This document shows, piece by piece, positions 43,101 to 52,331 of a stretch of 64,000 bases of DNA. The position numbers and the translations under genes were made by a program. Position 1 is the stretch's first letter; each line of letters starts with the position of its first letter. The notes below the pieces were generated by a model. That model did not search any database, was not told where the DNA came from, and saw nothing but the letters and a program-made list of their open reading frames with translations. Source of the DNA: Bryobacteraceae bacterium (GTDB lineage Bacteria; Acidobacteriota; Terriglobia; Bryobacterales; Bryobacteraceae). The stretch lies in NCBI GenBank assembly GCA_041394945.1, contig JAWKHH010000005.1:806001-870000 (forward strand). Reading direction: 5' to 3'.

Positions 43101-44048
43101 TCAGCGTAGCGGAACCGCGTTCTGCTTGATGTACTCTTCCAGGCGCGACGTCCGCGCGGAGCCCGGGCCAATGTAGTGGAACGCCTCCGCGAACTCGACG
43201 CCGTGCCGTCGGCCGAGGTCGCGGTTGCGCGAGAGCACGAACTGCTTGATATAGGCGCGATCCGCCGCGGTGTCGTCGCCGTCGAGCAGCGGCAGCCGCA
43301 GGTTCCTCCGCGCCAGGTCCGCGCGCAGCCGCGAGCCGTTGGTCCCCGCCGGACCCTTCGCCACGTTCGCCCGGTTCGCTTCCACCTTCTTGTCGATCAC
43401 GCTCGTGATATCCACCACCCGCGTCACCTCGGGACGCCGTGCGAAGTAGTACTTCTCGCGCACCGCGTGCGGCTGCAATCCGGCCGCGAAGTGCTCCGGA
43501 AAGTCGTGGTCGCGCCCGGCGATCCAGCACGCCGCCTCCAGCGCCCGGGCCACCATATAGTGGTCCGGATTTTCCTCATCGTGAGCCCACGGGTCCCAGC
43601 AGACCACCGTATCCGCCTTCACCAGCCGAATGATGAAGATCAGCCGGGCCATGACCTCGTTTTGCGAAACGCCGGCCATCATGTGGTTGTTGTAGTTGAG
43701 ATCGAACTTGCCCTTCAGCCCGAGAATCGGCACGAGCTTGGCGTTGTCGCGCTCGTTCCCAAGCACGTTGTCGCCGATCGATCCAGGCGTGCCGAGCCCG
43801 CGTTCGTCGCCCATATCGTCGTTGGAGGCGCGCACCAGATAGCCCGTGTAGCCTTCTTCCACGAGCTTTGCCACCGTGCCCGCTGAGTTCAACGGAATGT
43901 CGTCGGAGTGCGCCTGCACCGCCAGGAGCACCTTGCCCTGATGCGGCTTGCCCGCCGCCGCGCGCTCCAGGAAGGGAGCCGGAGTCTGGGCGGATGCCGC
44001 TGCCGCCATGGCGTAGGAGAAGAAGTCGCGCCGTCGCATAGAGGGCAT
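43101..44048 (-). CDS. PIG-L/LmbE family deacetylase with Tat signal
   Basis: The start at 44048 is supported by AGAGG eight bases upstream; ATG 44039 is an alternative. The leader MRRRDFFSYAMAAAASAQT is Tat-like. The zinc-binding motif reads VQAHSDDIPLNSAGT (AHxDD, Ser replacing the usual Pro) and a second site reads EENPDHYMVAR (HPDH-type PDH). Other matches are NNHMMAGVSQNEVMARLIFIIRLVKADTVVCWDPW. The family de-N-acetylates GlcNAc-inositol, mycothiol precursors or similar compounds; exported members act on unknown glycan or lipid substrates. It sits 10 bases upstream of the ceramidase-like gene. Confidence 0.86.
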   Translation of the reverse strand: MPSMRRRDFFSYAMAAAASAQTPAPFLERAAAGKPHQGKVLLAVQAHSDDIPLNSAGTVAKLVEEGYTGYLVRASNDDMGDERGLGTPGSIGDNVLGNERDNAKLVPILGLKGKFDLNYNNHMMAGVSQNEVMARLIFIIRLVKADTVVCWDPWAHDEENPDHYMVARALEAACWIAGRDHDFPEHFAAGLQPHAVREKYYFARRPEVTRVVDITSVIDKKVEANRANVAKGPAGTNGSRLRADLARRNLRLPLLDGDDTAADRAYIKQFVLSRNRDLGRRHGVEFAEAFHYIGPGSARTSRLEEYIKQNAVPLR

Positions 44049-44144
44049 TCTATTGCCTCTGGCGCGCGATGTCATCATTGCGCCTGAATGCGGTACCCGA
44101 TGTTCAGAGGCCATATGGTAGGCTGTGGGCGGAGGTCATAGACG

Positions 44145-45032
44145 ATGCGGTACTTACTATCCTTGGGCGTTGTGTCGGCCCTCTTCTCCGCGTCCGCCGG
44201 AGCCCAGGGGCTCACCGCCCGCGAGCTGTTCTACCGTGACGACGCCGCCGCCGAAGCAGCGCCGAAGTCGGGTGGAACCAAGGCCAAGGGCCCGGTCGCC
44301 AGGAGAAAAAGGCCCCCGGCGGAGAAGAAAGGCGGCATCGAGATCGCGGTGGAGAAGCCGCCTGTGGTCGGCCCTCCGCGGACCGGTAAGCCCGAGACCA
44401 GGAACGCCGAGGTCCGGACGCCCGACGGCTCTCAGGTGATCCGCGCTGCCACCAACTTCGGCGTGCGGTACAACGTCGTCCAGATCACCGATCGCTCCAC
44501 CAAGGCGCACCAGGCGGTGGACCCCGATACGCGCTTCCGCGCCGGTGATTGCCTCGCCATCGAGCTGATGAGCAACCGGGACGGGTACCTCTACGTTTTC
44601 AACCAGGCATCGAGTGGGGCGTGGCAGGTGCTGCTGCCTTCGGTTGAGATGGCCGACCAGCCGAACACCCTTCGCCGCGGGCGCACGCAGGTCGTTCCAG
44701 GCGATTACTGCTTCGAGCTCGACGACAAGCCGGGAACCGAGAAACTGCTCGTCGTCCTGACCGAGCGCCAACAGGACGTGCACGACCTGGGCGATGCCAT
44801 CCGCGCGAAGCCCGAGCCGGAACGGGGTGGGACACTGCTGGCGGCCAATCGGCCGATCAATCAACGGATCGAAATGCTTCGCGCGGATCAGCTCATCGGG
44901 CGCGACATTAAGATCGCCAAGATCGGTACCACGGTCTCCGAGGGAGAACCCGCGCATTCGGTCTATGCCGTTCGCGCTGCCGAGGGTCCCGACGAGCGGC
45001 TCGTGCTCGACATCCAGTTGCGTCATGAATAG
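44145..45032 (+). CDS. Exported DUF4384 protein, first gene of a caspase operon
   Basis: The 295-residue protein has a signal peptide (MRYLLSLGVVSALFSASAGA), a Lys/Arg/Pro-rich linker (about 35-80) and a DUF4384 domain at about 120-210 (TRFRAGDCLAIELMSNRDGYLYVFNQ, followed by VVPGDYCFELDDKPGTEKLLVVLT). DUF4384 is frequently encoded next to, or fused with, caspase-family proteases. The C-terminal ~80 residues (LAANRPINQRIEMLRADQLIG, LVLDIQLRHE) are an additional segment. GGAGG lies nine bases before the ATG. The next gene starts inside the last codons of this one (8-base overlap). Confidence 0.85.
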   Translation: MRYLLSLGVVSALFSASAGAQGLTARELFYRDDAAAEAAPKSGGTKAKGPVARRKRPPAEKKGGIEIAVEKPPVVGPPRTGKPETRNAEVRTPDGSQVIRAATNFGVRYNVVQITDRSTKAHQAVDPDTRFRAGDCLAIELMSNRDGYLYVFNQASSGAWQVLLPSVEMADQPNTLRRGRTQVVPGDYCFELDDKPGTEKLLVVLTERQQDVHDLGDAIRAKPEPERGGTLLAANRPINQRIEMLRADQLIGRDIKIAKIGTTVSEGEPAHSVYAVRAAEGPDERLVLDIQLRHE

Positions 45033-45660
45033 AGCCGCGGCACTGCTACTGCTATGCACCGCTGCCGCTTCCGCCGCCGAGCGGGCCGGCATCGAAGTCG
45101 TGCTCGAACGCGAACGGGGCGAGTGGCAGGCCATTGACCCGCGCACGGTGCTCGACGCGGGGGACCACATCCGCTTCCGCCTCAACTCGGGCGCCGCCGG
45201 CTGGCTCTACGTCTACGCGGCCGAGTCGGGCGGTAAGCGTGGGTGGCTCATCCCCGAGGGGCCCAAGGATACCGGCTACCGCGTGGAGGCCGGCGCCGCA
45301 TACCGCATTCCGGCGTCGCCTGCTTCGTACACGGTAAGCGGCCCGGAGGGTTACGACGTGCTCTACTGGATCCTGTCGCCGCGTCCCCTGGCGGCCGAAC
45401 TTCTGTTGCCGGCCAAGCCGGACGCACCACGGACCCTGCGTCCGCGATGCCCCGAATCCCTGCCCGCGGGCGACCCGTGTCTCGACGACCATGCCGGTCC
45501 CTCGTTGGCGGCAAAGCCCATCAGCCGCCCGGTACAAGGCCTTCGCGCGCGGGCGCTTCAGATCGACCGCCGCGATGCCGTGACGCTGATCGAACCGGCT
45601 GACCGCTCGCTTGGCCTCATCGTCTACGAATTCCACCTCGCGCACCGGGGGCCGAAATGA
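45025..45660 (+). CDS. Second exported DUF4384 protein of the caspase operon
   Basis: The ATG at 45025 overlaps the end of the first DUF4384 gene by eight bases and gives 211 residues with a signal peptide (MNRAAALLLLCTAAASAAE). The DUF4384 pattern follows: TVLDAGDHIRFRLNSGAAGWLYVYAAESGGKRGWLIPEG and VEAGAAYRIPASPASYTVSGPEGYDVLYWILSP. The C-terminal ~85 residues contain a pair of Cys (RCPESLPAGDPCLDDH) that could form a disulfide. It is a diverged relative of the preceding protein with a different tail. The stop overlaps the caspase start as ATGA, so translation of the three genes is probably coupled. Confidence 0.85.
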   Translation: MNRAAALLLLCTAAASAAERAGIEVVLERERGEWQAIDPRTVLDAGDHIRFRLNSGAAGWLYVYAAESGGKRGWLIPEGPKDTGYRVEAGAAYRIPASPASYTVSGPEGYDVLYWILSPRPLAAELLLPAKPDAPRTLRPRCPESLPAGDPCLDDHAGPSLAAKPISRPVQGLRARALQIDRRDAVTLIEPADRSLGLIVYEFHLAHRGPK

Positions 45661-47780
45661 GCGCAAAGGCCCCTCCGGCGCGGCTCCAACGGAGCGAGTC
45701 CGTTTCGCGCGTCTCTCTCAAACTACCCGCGGCCTGCCTGCTCATCGCCGCCGCCGGGTGGGCCCAGCAGCCGCCCGCCGACCCGCTCGCCGGACGCGAC
45801 ATCAAGACCGTCCGCATCGGCGGCGACATCGCCGCGCCCGTGGCAGTGCCGCGCGGCTACGCCGTCGTGATCGGAATTTCCAAATACAAGAACCTTTCCG
45901 ATGACCAGCAACTCCAGTTCGCCGAGCGCGACGCCGAGTCCATCTACCAGGTGCTCATCAGCCGCGAGGCCGGCAACATCGAGTTCGGAAACATCAAGAA
46001 GTTGTTCGGCGCGGATGCCACCCGCGAGAATATCCGCCAGGCGATCGAGGAATGGCTCCCTTCGCGCGCCACGGCGGCGGACCGCGTGATCGTCTACTTC
46101 GTCGGCCACGGGCTGGTCGACGCCAACCGCGCCGGCTACCTCGCGCCCTACGACGTCGACATCGCTCGGGTCGCCGGAACCGCCTATCCGATGAGCGCGC
46201 TGAGCGAGGCCCTCTCCCGCAACAAGGCGCGCTGGAAGGTGCTGCTCACCGACGCGTGCCATTCCGGCAAGGTGACGCCCGAAAGCACGTTTGAATCCGT
46301 GAACGACGCATTCCGCCAACTGCCGCGCGGGTTTCTCACGTTGAACTCCAGCCGCGAATCCGAACGCAGCTTCGAGGATCCGAAGCTCGGCCATGGCGTG
46401 TTCTCCTACTTCCTCGCGCAAGCCTGGATGGGACAGGCCGACGACGACCCCGCTGACGGCATCGTCACCGCCGACGAGATGGTGAACTACGTGCGCCGCG
46501 AGGTTTCCCGTTATGTGCGCGCTCAAAAAGAGAGGCAGACACCCACGGACCACGGCGATTTCCCCAATGACCTGCTGCTCGGCTACGCTCCGTCCCGCCG
46601 CGAAAAGCTCGCCGTCAACACGGAACTTACCAACGGGACCCTCGTCGTCGAAGCGAACCTGGAAGGCGTCGAGGTCTTCGTCGACAACCAGCGCTACGGC
46701 GTCGCCTCGCCGGGCAAACCCGTGCAGATTCCCGGCCTCGCGTCCGGCGATCACGCGGTCCGCGGCGCCCACCCGGCTTTCGAGTCGGTGCGCCAGACGA
46801 TCACGCTCGGGCCCGGCGCTACGCAAACCGTAACGCTCCGCATGCAGTACCGGAAGACGGTGAAACCGGGCGCGAAGGCCAAGTATGACGATGCGGCGTC
46901 GATCTGGGATCGTTCCAAGGGGTCACCCAAGGACCTGGCGAAAGCCCGCGGCCTTCTCGACGAGGCCCTGCGCGACGACGCCCGGTACGCCGCCGCCCAC
47001 TTGCTGCGCTGCCGCGTGCAGGCGGCTTTGAACGACAGTCCCGGCGCGGTGAAATCCTGCCGCGCCGCGGTGAATCTCGATGAGACATCGGCTGAGGCGC
47101 GCGTGATGCTCGGCGTGGTCCTGCTGCAATCGGGCGACGCGGCCGAGGCCGTGCGCGAGCTACAGAAGGCGGTGGAGATCACGCCGGGCGATGCCTACTC
47201 ACAGAGCGTGCTCTCCGAAGCGCTGGTCCAGGTGGATCGCTACCCGGAGGCCGAGAAAGCCGCTGGCGCCTCCATCGCGCGCAACGCTGCGTCGGCGCAG
47301 GCCTTCCTGATGCGCGGCGAGGCTCGGCTTCTGCAGGACAAACACGCCGAAGCCGCCGCCGACTATCAGGAAGCGTTGCGCCTTTCCGACTTCGGGTCCG
47401 GTGCGCTGCGCACCGTGGCTTTTTTCGCCATCGGACACGGGATCACGAAGCACCGGTCCGGCCGTCAGGTGCTGCACCGGTCCCAAAAGGCGGCTGCGTA
47501 TTTCGGGCTCTGCTCGTGCGAGTTCGCGATGAAGAACTTCATCCGCGCCATCGGCTATTGCGAGCGGGCGCTCAAGGAGGACAAGTCCGACGCCGACACC
47601 TATGTCCTCATGGGCCAGAACTACCTCGAGCTGTTCAATCGCGACAACCGACGCGACTATCTCGGGTCGGCGCAGGAGAGCCTGGAGAGCGCGCTCCGCC
47701 TGGCCCCGTGGCACGAGCGGCAGCGCGAACTGAAATCGCAACTGGGACAGATCCGGGAACTGCTGCCTCGGGTGCGGTAG
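45657..47780 (+). CDS. Exported caspase-family protease with PEGA and TPR domains
   Basis: The 707-residue protein has a hydrophobic export signal at about 22-37 (PAACLLIAAAGWAQQ) after a short charged lead. The caspase (peptidase C14) domain spans about 66-310 with catalytic His151 (VYFVGHGLVD) and Cys201 (LLTDACHSGK). A PEGA domain at about 328-396 (ANLEGVEVFVDNQRYGV, GKPVQIPGL) is followed by TPRs to the end (about 410-700). Exported caspase-TPR proteins of this type may process envelope proteins. The catalytic residues are intact. The two upstream genes overlap it translationally. Convergence with the hydrolase at 47781 is exact, with no base between. Confidence 0.9.
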   Translation: MSAKAPPARLQRSESVSRVSLKLPAACLLIAAAGWAQQPPADPLAGRDIKTVRIGGDIAAPVAVPRGYAVVIGISKYKNLSDDQQLQFAERDAESIYQVLISREAGNIEFGNIKKLFGADATRENIRQAIEEWLPSRATAADRVIVYFVGHGLVDANRAGYLAPYDVDIARVAGTAYPMSALSEALSRNKARWKVLLTDACHSGKVTPESTFESVNDAFRQLPRGFLTLNSSRESERSFEDPKLGHGVFSYFLAQAWMGQADDDPADGIVTADEMVNYVRREVSRYVRAQKERQTPTDHGDFPNDLLLGYAPSRREKLAVNTELTNGTLVVEANLEGVEVFVDNQRYGVASPGKPVQIPGLASGDHAVRGAHPAFESVRQTITLGPGATQTVTLRMQYRKTVKPGAKAKYDDAASIWDRSKGSPKDLAKARGLLDEALRDDARYAAAHLLRCRVQAALNDSPGAVKSCRAAVNLDETSAEARVMLGVVLLQSGDAAEAVRELQKAVEITPGDAYSQSVLSEALVQVDRYPEAEKAAGASIARNAASAQAFLMRGEARLLQDKHAEAAADYQEALRLSDFGSGALRTVAFFAIGHGITKHRSGRQVLHRSQKAAAYFGLCSCEFAMKNFIRAIGYCERALKEDKSDADTYVLMGQNYLELFNRDNRRDYLGSAQESLESALRLAPWHERQRELKSQLGQIRELLPRVR

Positions 47781-49130
47781 CTACTTCGCCAGGACCCGCC
47801 CCGCGAGCCAATCTCCGATCCGCTTCAACGCCGCCGGCGCCACCGTTTCCTCGATCTGCGCGTACTCGGCCACCGAACCCGTCTTCGCGGTCTGCAGCAG
47901 GTGGTTGAGCCCGTCGAGTTTCACTGCCGTCACGTCCTTGTTGCCGCCCGCGCGCAACGCGTTTTCCACAGCGCCGAGGTTCTGATCCGCGGCCACCTGC
48001 AGGTCGAGCGAACCGTTCAGAGCCAGCACCGGGCATTTCACCTTGCCGAGCGCCGGCAGGGGATCGTAGATCACGAAGTTCCGGAACCACGCCGATGATG
48101 CGTTGCGCGCCATGGCTTCACCCGCTTTGCCCATCGGCGCCGTGATCGCCTTGAGCTTCTCCGCGCGGGCGGCCGGATCCGCCTCTGTCTTCACCACGTC
48201 GATCACCGACTGCTGCACCGTCCGCTGCACCTCGATCGCCTCCTCCGGCGCGCCAGAGGCTTTCAGGATATCCACGATCTGCCGCTTGAGAATCTGCTCG
48301 CCGTTCACACCCGGCGCGGCAATCAGCACCACGAACGCCGTGGCGGGTTCGCGACCGGCCACCATCGGGGCCACCAGCCCGCCCTCGCTGTGCCCGATGA
48401 GCCCCACCTTGGCTACGTCGATCCGTGCGTGCTTGCGGAGGAAGGCCGCCTCGGCCTGCGCGTCGTCGGCGAAGTCGGCTGAAGTGGCGGTGCGAAAAGT
48501 CCCCGTGGATTTCGCAAAACCCCGGTCGTCGCAGCGCAATACCGCTATTTCGCGGCGCGTCAGAGCGTCCGCCAGCACGAGAAACGGCTTGTGGCCCATG
48601 AGTTCCTCGTCGCGATTCTGCGGACCGGAGCCCGTGATCAATACGGCTGCCGGATGCTTGCCTTCGCCCTTGGGCAGTGTCAGCGAGCAGGCGAGCGTCA
48701 CGCCCTCGGCGGAAGAGACCGAGACTTCCTCCACGTCATAAGGGAACGGCGCCTTCGGCTCCTGCGGCCGCTTCGGCCCTTCCACCGGTTTGGCGGATCG
48801 CGTAAACACCAGCGGCAGCGGCGAACCTTGTGACCACGTGCCGCGCAGTTCGCGGCCGTCTTCGGAGAGCTTGGCTTCATAGCTGCCGCCCACTACCGCG
48901 AATTCGGCGTTCAGCGCGCCTCCGGAGAAAGCTACCTTCGACGCCGGCAAGCCCATCGCGCCCTGATCGAGCGAGTCGAGCGCAGCCGTCAGTCCGGAAG
49001 GCGATTGCTTTACGTGCAACACCAGCCGGAGCTTCTGCGGACCCGCTTCGAGCGTCCCGGTCCAGTCGCCGGCGATCGGCTGTGCCGAAGCGCTCCACAC
49101 AAGTAGCGGCAGAAAAAGGAGCCTTGTCAT
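47781..49130 (-). CDS. Exported alpha/beta hydrolase (esterase) with N-terminal beta domain
   Basis: The start at 49130 gives 449 residues and a signal peptide (MTRLLFLPLLVWSASAQP). A ~100-residue beta domain (DWTGTLEAGPQKLRLVLHVKQ...SYEAKLSEDGRELRGTWSQG) of the kind found before many such hydrolases is followed by the alpha/beta hydrolase. It shows LITGSGPQNRDEELMGHKPF, the nucleophile elbow GHSEGG (Ser248), and catalytic Asp/His candidates in CPVLALNGSLDLQVAADQN and LDGLNHLLQ. Members hydrolyse esters or amides. Its gene is divergent from the Xaa-Pro aminopeptidase gene (74-base gap) and abuts the caspase stop. Confidence 0.9.
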   Translation of the reverse strand: MTRLLFLPLLVWSASAQPIAGDWTGTLEAGPQKLRLVLHVKQSPSGLTAALDSLDQGAMGLPASKVAFSGGALNAEFAVVGGSYEAKLSEDGRELRGTWSQGSPLPLVFTRSAKPVEGPKRPQEPKAPFPYDVEEVSVSSAEGVTLACSLTLPKGEGKHPAAVLITGSGPQNRDEELMGHKPFLVLADALTRREIAVLRCDDRGFAKSTGTFRTATSADFADDAQAEAAFLRKHARIDVAKVGLIGHSEGGLVAPMVAGREPATAFVVLIAAPGVNGEQILKRQIVDILKASGAPEEAIEVQRTVQQSVIDVVKTEADPAARAEKLKAITAPMGKAGEAMARNASSAWFRNFVIYDPLPALGKVKCPVLALNGSLDLQVAADQNLGAVENALRAGGNKDVTAVKLDGLNHLLQTAKTGSVAEYAQIEETVAPAALKRIGDWLAGRVLAK

Positions 49131-49204
49131 GAATACCCTAACGTTACCTCGCGAGGCCAGGTTCCACCGTTCGGCACGGCGGCGGGCGTTACAGTAGTGG
49201 AGAA

Positions 49205-50431
49205 GTGACAATCCGGACACTGATGCTCGCGGCCTGCCTCACGGCGGCGGCGAAGGCGGGGTTGACGGTCGGCGATTTCCGCGCCCGGCGCGATGCGTTG
49301 CGCGAAATGCTGCCGCCCGGCGGCGTGGCTGTTGTTGCCGGCGCCACCGAAGCCGAGCGCGGCGATCTTCGTTTCGGCTTCCTGCAGGACGCCGACTTTT
49401 ACTACCTCACCGGATGGCGCGAACCAGGAGCCCTCGCCCTCGTCGGCCACGGCATCGACGTTCTTTTCTTGCCTGAGCGCAATGAAATCCGCGAACGCTA
49501 CACCGGTCGCAAGCTTTCCGCGGCAGACGCCGAAGCGCCGAAAGTTACAGGGTTCGCGCTCGTGGCGAACGCCGCCGAGTTCGCCGATTTCGTCAAGAAG
49601 CAGGAAGGAGATATCTACGCGATCACGCCGGCCGCCGGCGCTCTCGGCGATGCGCTTACGGGCCGCGCCGTGCAGGGGCTCGCGCCGAAGCTTGCCCGGC
49701 TGCGCGCGATCAAGTCACAGGTTGAAATCGACCTCATCCAGCGCTCGGTCGACGCCACCGTGGAAGCCCACAAAGCCGCCTGGAGACGCATCAGGCCCGG
49801 CCTGGCCGAATACCAGATCGCCGCCACCATCGCCGGCGGCTACATGGAGCATGGCTGCGAACGGAGCGCCTACCCGCCGATCGTCGCGTCGGGTCCGAAC
49901 TCGGTGATCCTGCACTACAACGCCAACCGCCGCCGCATGGACTCCGGCGAAATGCTGCTGATGGACGTCGGCGCCGAGTGTGCCGGCTATGCCGCCGACA
50001 TCACGCGCACGGTTCCCGTGAACGGGCGGTTCACGCGGCGCCAACGCGAAGTCTACGACATCGTGCTCGCCGCGCAGAAGGCGGCCATCGCCGCCGCCCG
50101 GCCCGGGATGATGCTCACCGGCGAGGGCGATAAATCCCTGCACCGGATCGTCAAGGACTACCTCGCGAAGTTCGGGCTCGACAAGTACTACCTGCACGGG
50201 CTCGGCCATCATGTTGGGCTCGACGTGCATGACCGCGCCGACATGTCCGCGCCGCTCGAAGCGGGTATGGTGATCACGATTGAGCCCGGAGTCTACATCG
50301 CCGAAGAGAACCTCGGTATCAGGATCGAGGATATGATCCTGATCACCACCGATGGCGCCCGTGTGTTGTCCGCCGCCCTGCCGAAAGAGTCCGCCGCCAT
50401 CGAACGTGCGCTCCGGCGGCGACGTCAGTAG
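49205..50431 (+). CDS. Xaa-Pro aminopeptidase (M24B)
   Basis: The 408-residue protein begins at a GTG and may have a short export signal (MTIRTLMLAACLTAAAKAG). An N-terminal aminopeptidase-P-type domain (about 25-150: YYLTGWREPGALALV) precedes the pita-bread catalytic domain. Its metal ligands are MDVGAE (Asp), AADITRT (Asp), GLGHHVGLDVHD (His), ITIEPGVY (Glu) and GIRIEDMILIT (Glu). It removes N-terminal residues preceding proline. The product may act in the periplasm if the leader is functional. The gene lies three bases upstream of a CHASE2 histidine kinase, which suggests co-transcription, though a functional link is unproven. Confidence 0.92.
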   Translation: MTIRTLMLAACLTAAAKAGLTVGDFRARRDALREMLPPGGVAVVAGATEAERGDLRFGFLQDADFYYLTGWREPGALALVGHGIDVLFLPERNEIRERYTGRKLSAADAEAPKVTGFALVANAAEFADFVKKQEGDIYAITPAAGALGDALTGRAVQGLAPKLARLRAIKSQVEIDLIQRSVDATVEAHKAAWRRIRPGLAEYQIAATIAGGYMEHGCERSAYPPIVASGPNSVILHYNANRRRMDSGEMLLMDVGAECAGYAADITRTVPVNGRFTRRQREVYDIVLAAQKAAIAAARPGMMLTGEGDKSLHRIVKDYLAKFGLDKYYLHGLGHHVGLDVHDRADMSAPLEAGMVITIEPGVYIAEENLGIRIEDMILITTDGARVLSAALPKESAAIERALRRRRQ

Positions 50432-50434
50432 CTC

Positions 50435-52285
50435 ATGACCAACCGCGCCAAAGCCGGGTATGTCGCCATGCTCGCGGTCTGCTTCGCCGTCGCGATTGCC
50501 GCCGGCTGGACACGCCTTGGCGCGCAGTTTGATGCCGACGTCTACGACTTTTTGTTCGGCCTCCACCCCCCACGCTCGGAGAAGCTCAGCTCCGTCGTCG
50601 TCGGCATCGACGAGGAAAGTCTCGCCGATGGCGGGGTGGGCGCCCTGCGCCGTTTGCTCGCCGAAGCGCTCCCCGCCATCGTCGCGTCGAACCCGAAGGC
50701 CATCGTCGTCGACGTGATTCTCGCCGATCGCGGCAATCCCGAAGAGGATCGCGCGCTCGCCGAAGCCTTCGCCAAGGCGCCCAACCTCGTCCTTGCCACC
50801 GGACTCCGCCGCTCCGGCGCCGGCTGGGACGATCCACGGCCCGAATTCGCCCGTTCGGCCGCCGCCATCGCGCACGTCCACTCCGATCCCGACCCCTACG
50901 ACAACGTCCTGCGCCAGATCCCGCTCGAAAAGGCGTTCGAGCGCCGCCGCGTGTGGGCGCTCGCTCTCGAGGCGTTTCGGCTCGCCTCCGGCGCCGGCCC
51001 CGTCGTCGAGGACACCAAGGGGATCGAAGTCGACGGCATCCGCATCCCGGGCCGCCGTGACGACGCGCGCTCCATGCGCATTCACTACCTGCGTCCCGAC
51101 CCCCCGTCCGCGCCGTCCATTCCCGAGGTGCCGCTGGCCCGGGTCCGCAAGTCGCCCGGCGGGCTCGAAGAATTGCGCGGCAAGGTCGTCTTCATCGGCA
51201 TCACCGCGGACTCCGCCGCGCAGGATCGTCACATGACGCCCTACTCGTTCGGCCACGCCATGCCCGGCGTTCAGATCCACGCAAACGCCTATGAGACCAT
51301 CGCTCGTCAGGACTTTCTGCGTCCGGTGAGCAACCTCGCCGTTGTCGCCGCGTGCGCGTTCCTCACGCTCGCCGCCGGTTGGCTGTTCTGGCGCTACTCC
51401 GGGTGGCGCGCCTTCGGTCCGGCCATTGCTCTCCTCGGCGCCGTGCACCTCGCCCCGTACCTGGCTTTCCGCGCGGGCTGGGTGTTCCCGTACGCGCCGC
51501 CCTTCTCAACCGCGTGGCTCTCCATCGTCTCCGCCGCCACCGCCCAGTACTTCCTCGTGCGCGGCCGGCTCGGCCAAACCGAGGCGGAGAAGGAACGCTA
51601 CCAACGCGCTATTCACTTCGTCGCCCACGAGATGCGCACGCCCCTCACGGCGATCCAGGGCTCGTCGGAACTGATGGGCCGCTACAAGCTGCCCGAAGAG
51701 AAGCGCGGCGAGATGGCCCGCATGATCAACGCGGAATCAAAGCGCCTCGCCCGGCTCATTCAAACCTTTCTCGACGTGGAACGGCTCACCGCCGGCCAGA
51801 TGGCGCTCAAGCGCGAGCCGTTTGACCTGCGCGACGTCGTCGATGTCTGCCTCGATCGCGTCCGTTCGCTCGCCGAGCGCAAAAAGATCGCCGTGGCGGG
51901 CGAGCCCCTCGAAGCCGTCATCGTAGAAGGCGACCAGGAACTCATGGAGTACGCCGTGTACAACTTACTCACCAACGCCATCAAGTACTCGCCAACCGGT
52001 ACTGCCGTCACAATCTCCGGCGGAATGAAGGGCGCCGCGTGCCATCTCGCCGTGCGCGACCAGGGCATCGGCATGGACGAGCAGGAAATGAAAGGATTGT
52101 TCCGGAAATTTTACCGGACCAAAAAGGCGGAACAGTCTGGCGAAAAAGGAACGGGAATCGGCCTTTCGCTCGTCCAACAGATCGTGTCTCATCACGGCGG
52201 ACGCGTGGAAGTAGCGAGTACTCCGGGAGCGGGTTCGTGTTTTACCATAGTGATACCGGCATCCGTTCCTCAGCCGGGGTCTTGA
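50435..52285 (+). CDS. CHASE2-domain sensor histidine kinase
   Basis: The 616-residue protein has an N-terminal transmembrane helix (about 7-27), a large extracytoplasmic CHASE2 sensor (about 35-285: SVVVGIDEESLADGG, KAIVVDVILADRG, VVFIGITADSAAQDRHMTPYS, MPGVQIHANAYETI) and three transmembrane helices (about 290-375). A HisKA follows with FVAHEMRTPLTAIQG (His398) and a HATPase with NLLTNAIKYSP, DQGIGMDEQE and GTGIGLSLVQ. CHASE2 plus three helices is the usual membrane topology of this sensor. Its partner is almost certainly the NtrC-type regulator 46 bases downstream. Confidence 0.93.
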   Translation: MTNRAKAGYVAMLAVCFAVAIAAGWTRLGAQFDADVYDFLFGLHPPRSEKLSSVVVGIDEESLADGGVGALRRLLAEALPAIVASNPKAIVVDVILADRGNPEEDRALAEAFAKAPNLVLATGLRRSGAGWDDPRPEFARSAAAIAHVHSDPDPYDNVLRQIPLEKAFERRRVWALALEAFRLASGAGPVVEDTKGIEVDGIRIPGRRDDARSMRIHYLRPDPPSAPSIPEVPLARVRKSPGGLEELRGKVVFIGITADSAAQDRHMTPYSFGHAMPGVQIHANAYETIARQDFLRPVSNLAVVAACAFLTLAAGWLFWRYSGWRAFGPAIALLGAVHLAPYLAFRAGWVFPYAPPFSTAWLSIVSAATAQYFLVRGRLGQTEAEKERYQRAIHFVAHEMRTPLTAIQGSSELMGRYKLPEEKRGEMARMINAESKRLARLIQTFLDVERLTAGQMALKREPFDLRDVVDVCLDRVRSLAERKKIAVAGEPLEAVIVEGDQELMEYAVYNLLTNAIKYSPTGTAVTISGGMKGAACHLAVRDQGIGMDEQEMKGLFRKFYRTKKAEQSGEKGTGIGLSLVQQIVSHHGGRVEVASTPGAGSCFTIVIPASVPQPGS

Positions 52286-52331
52286 TGGTTCTGCTCCGCG
52301 TCCCTGACTTTGTCCTTGCGAGGCTTTTGAC

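Noticed and set aside
44145..47780. Toxin-antitoxin interpretation of the DUF4384-caspase operon
   Set aside because: All three products have export signals and sizes far above typical toxin-antitoxin pairs.
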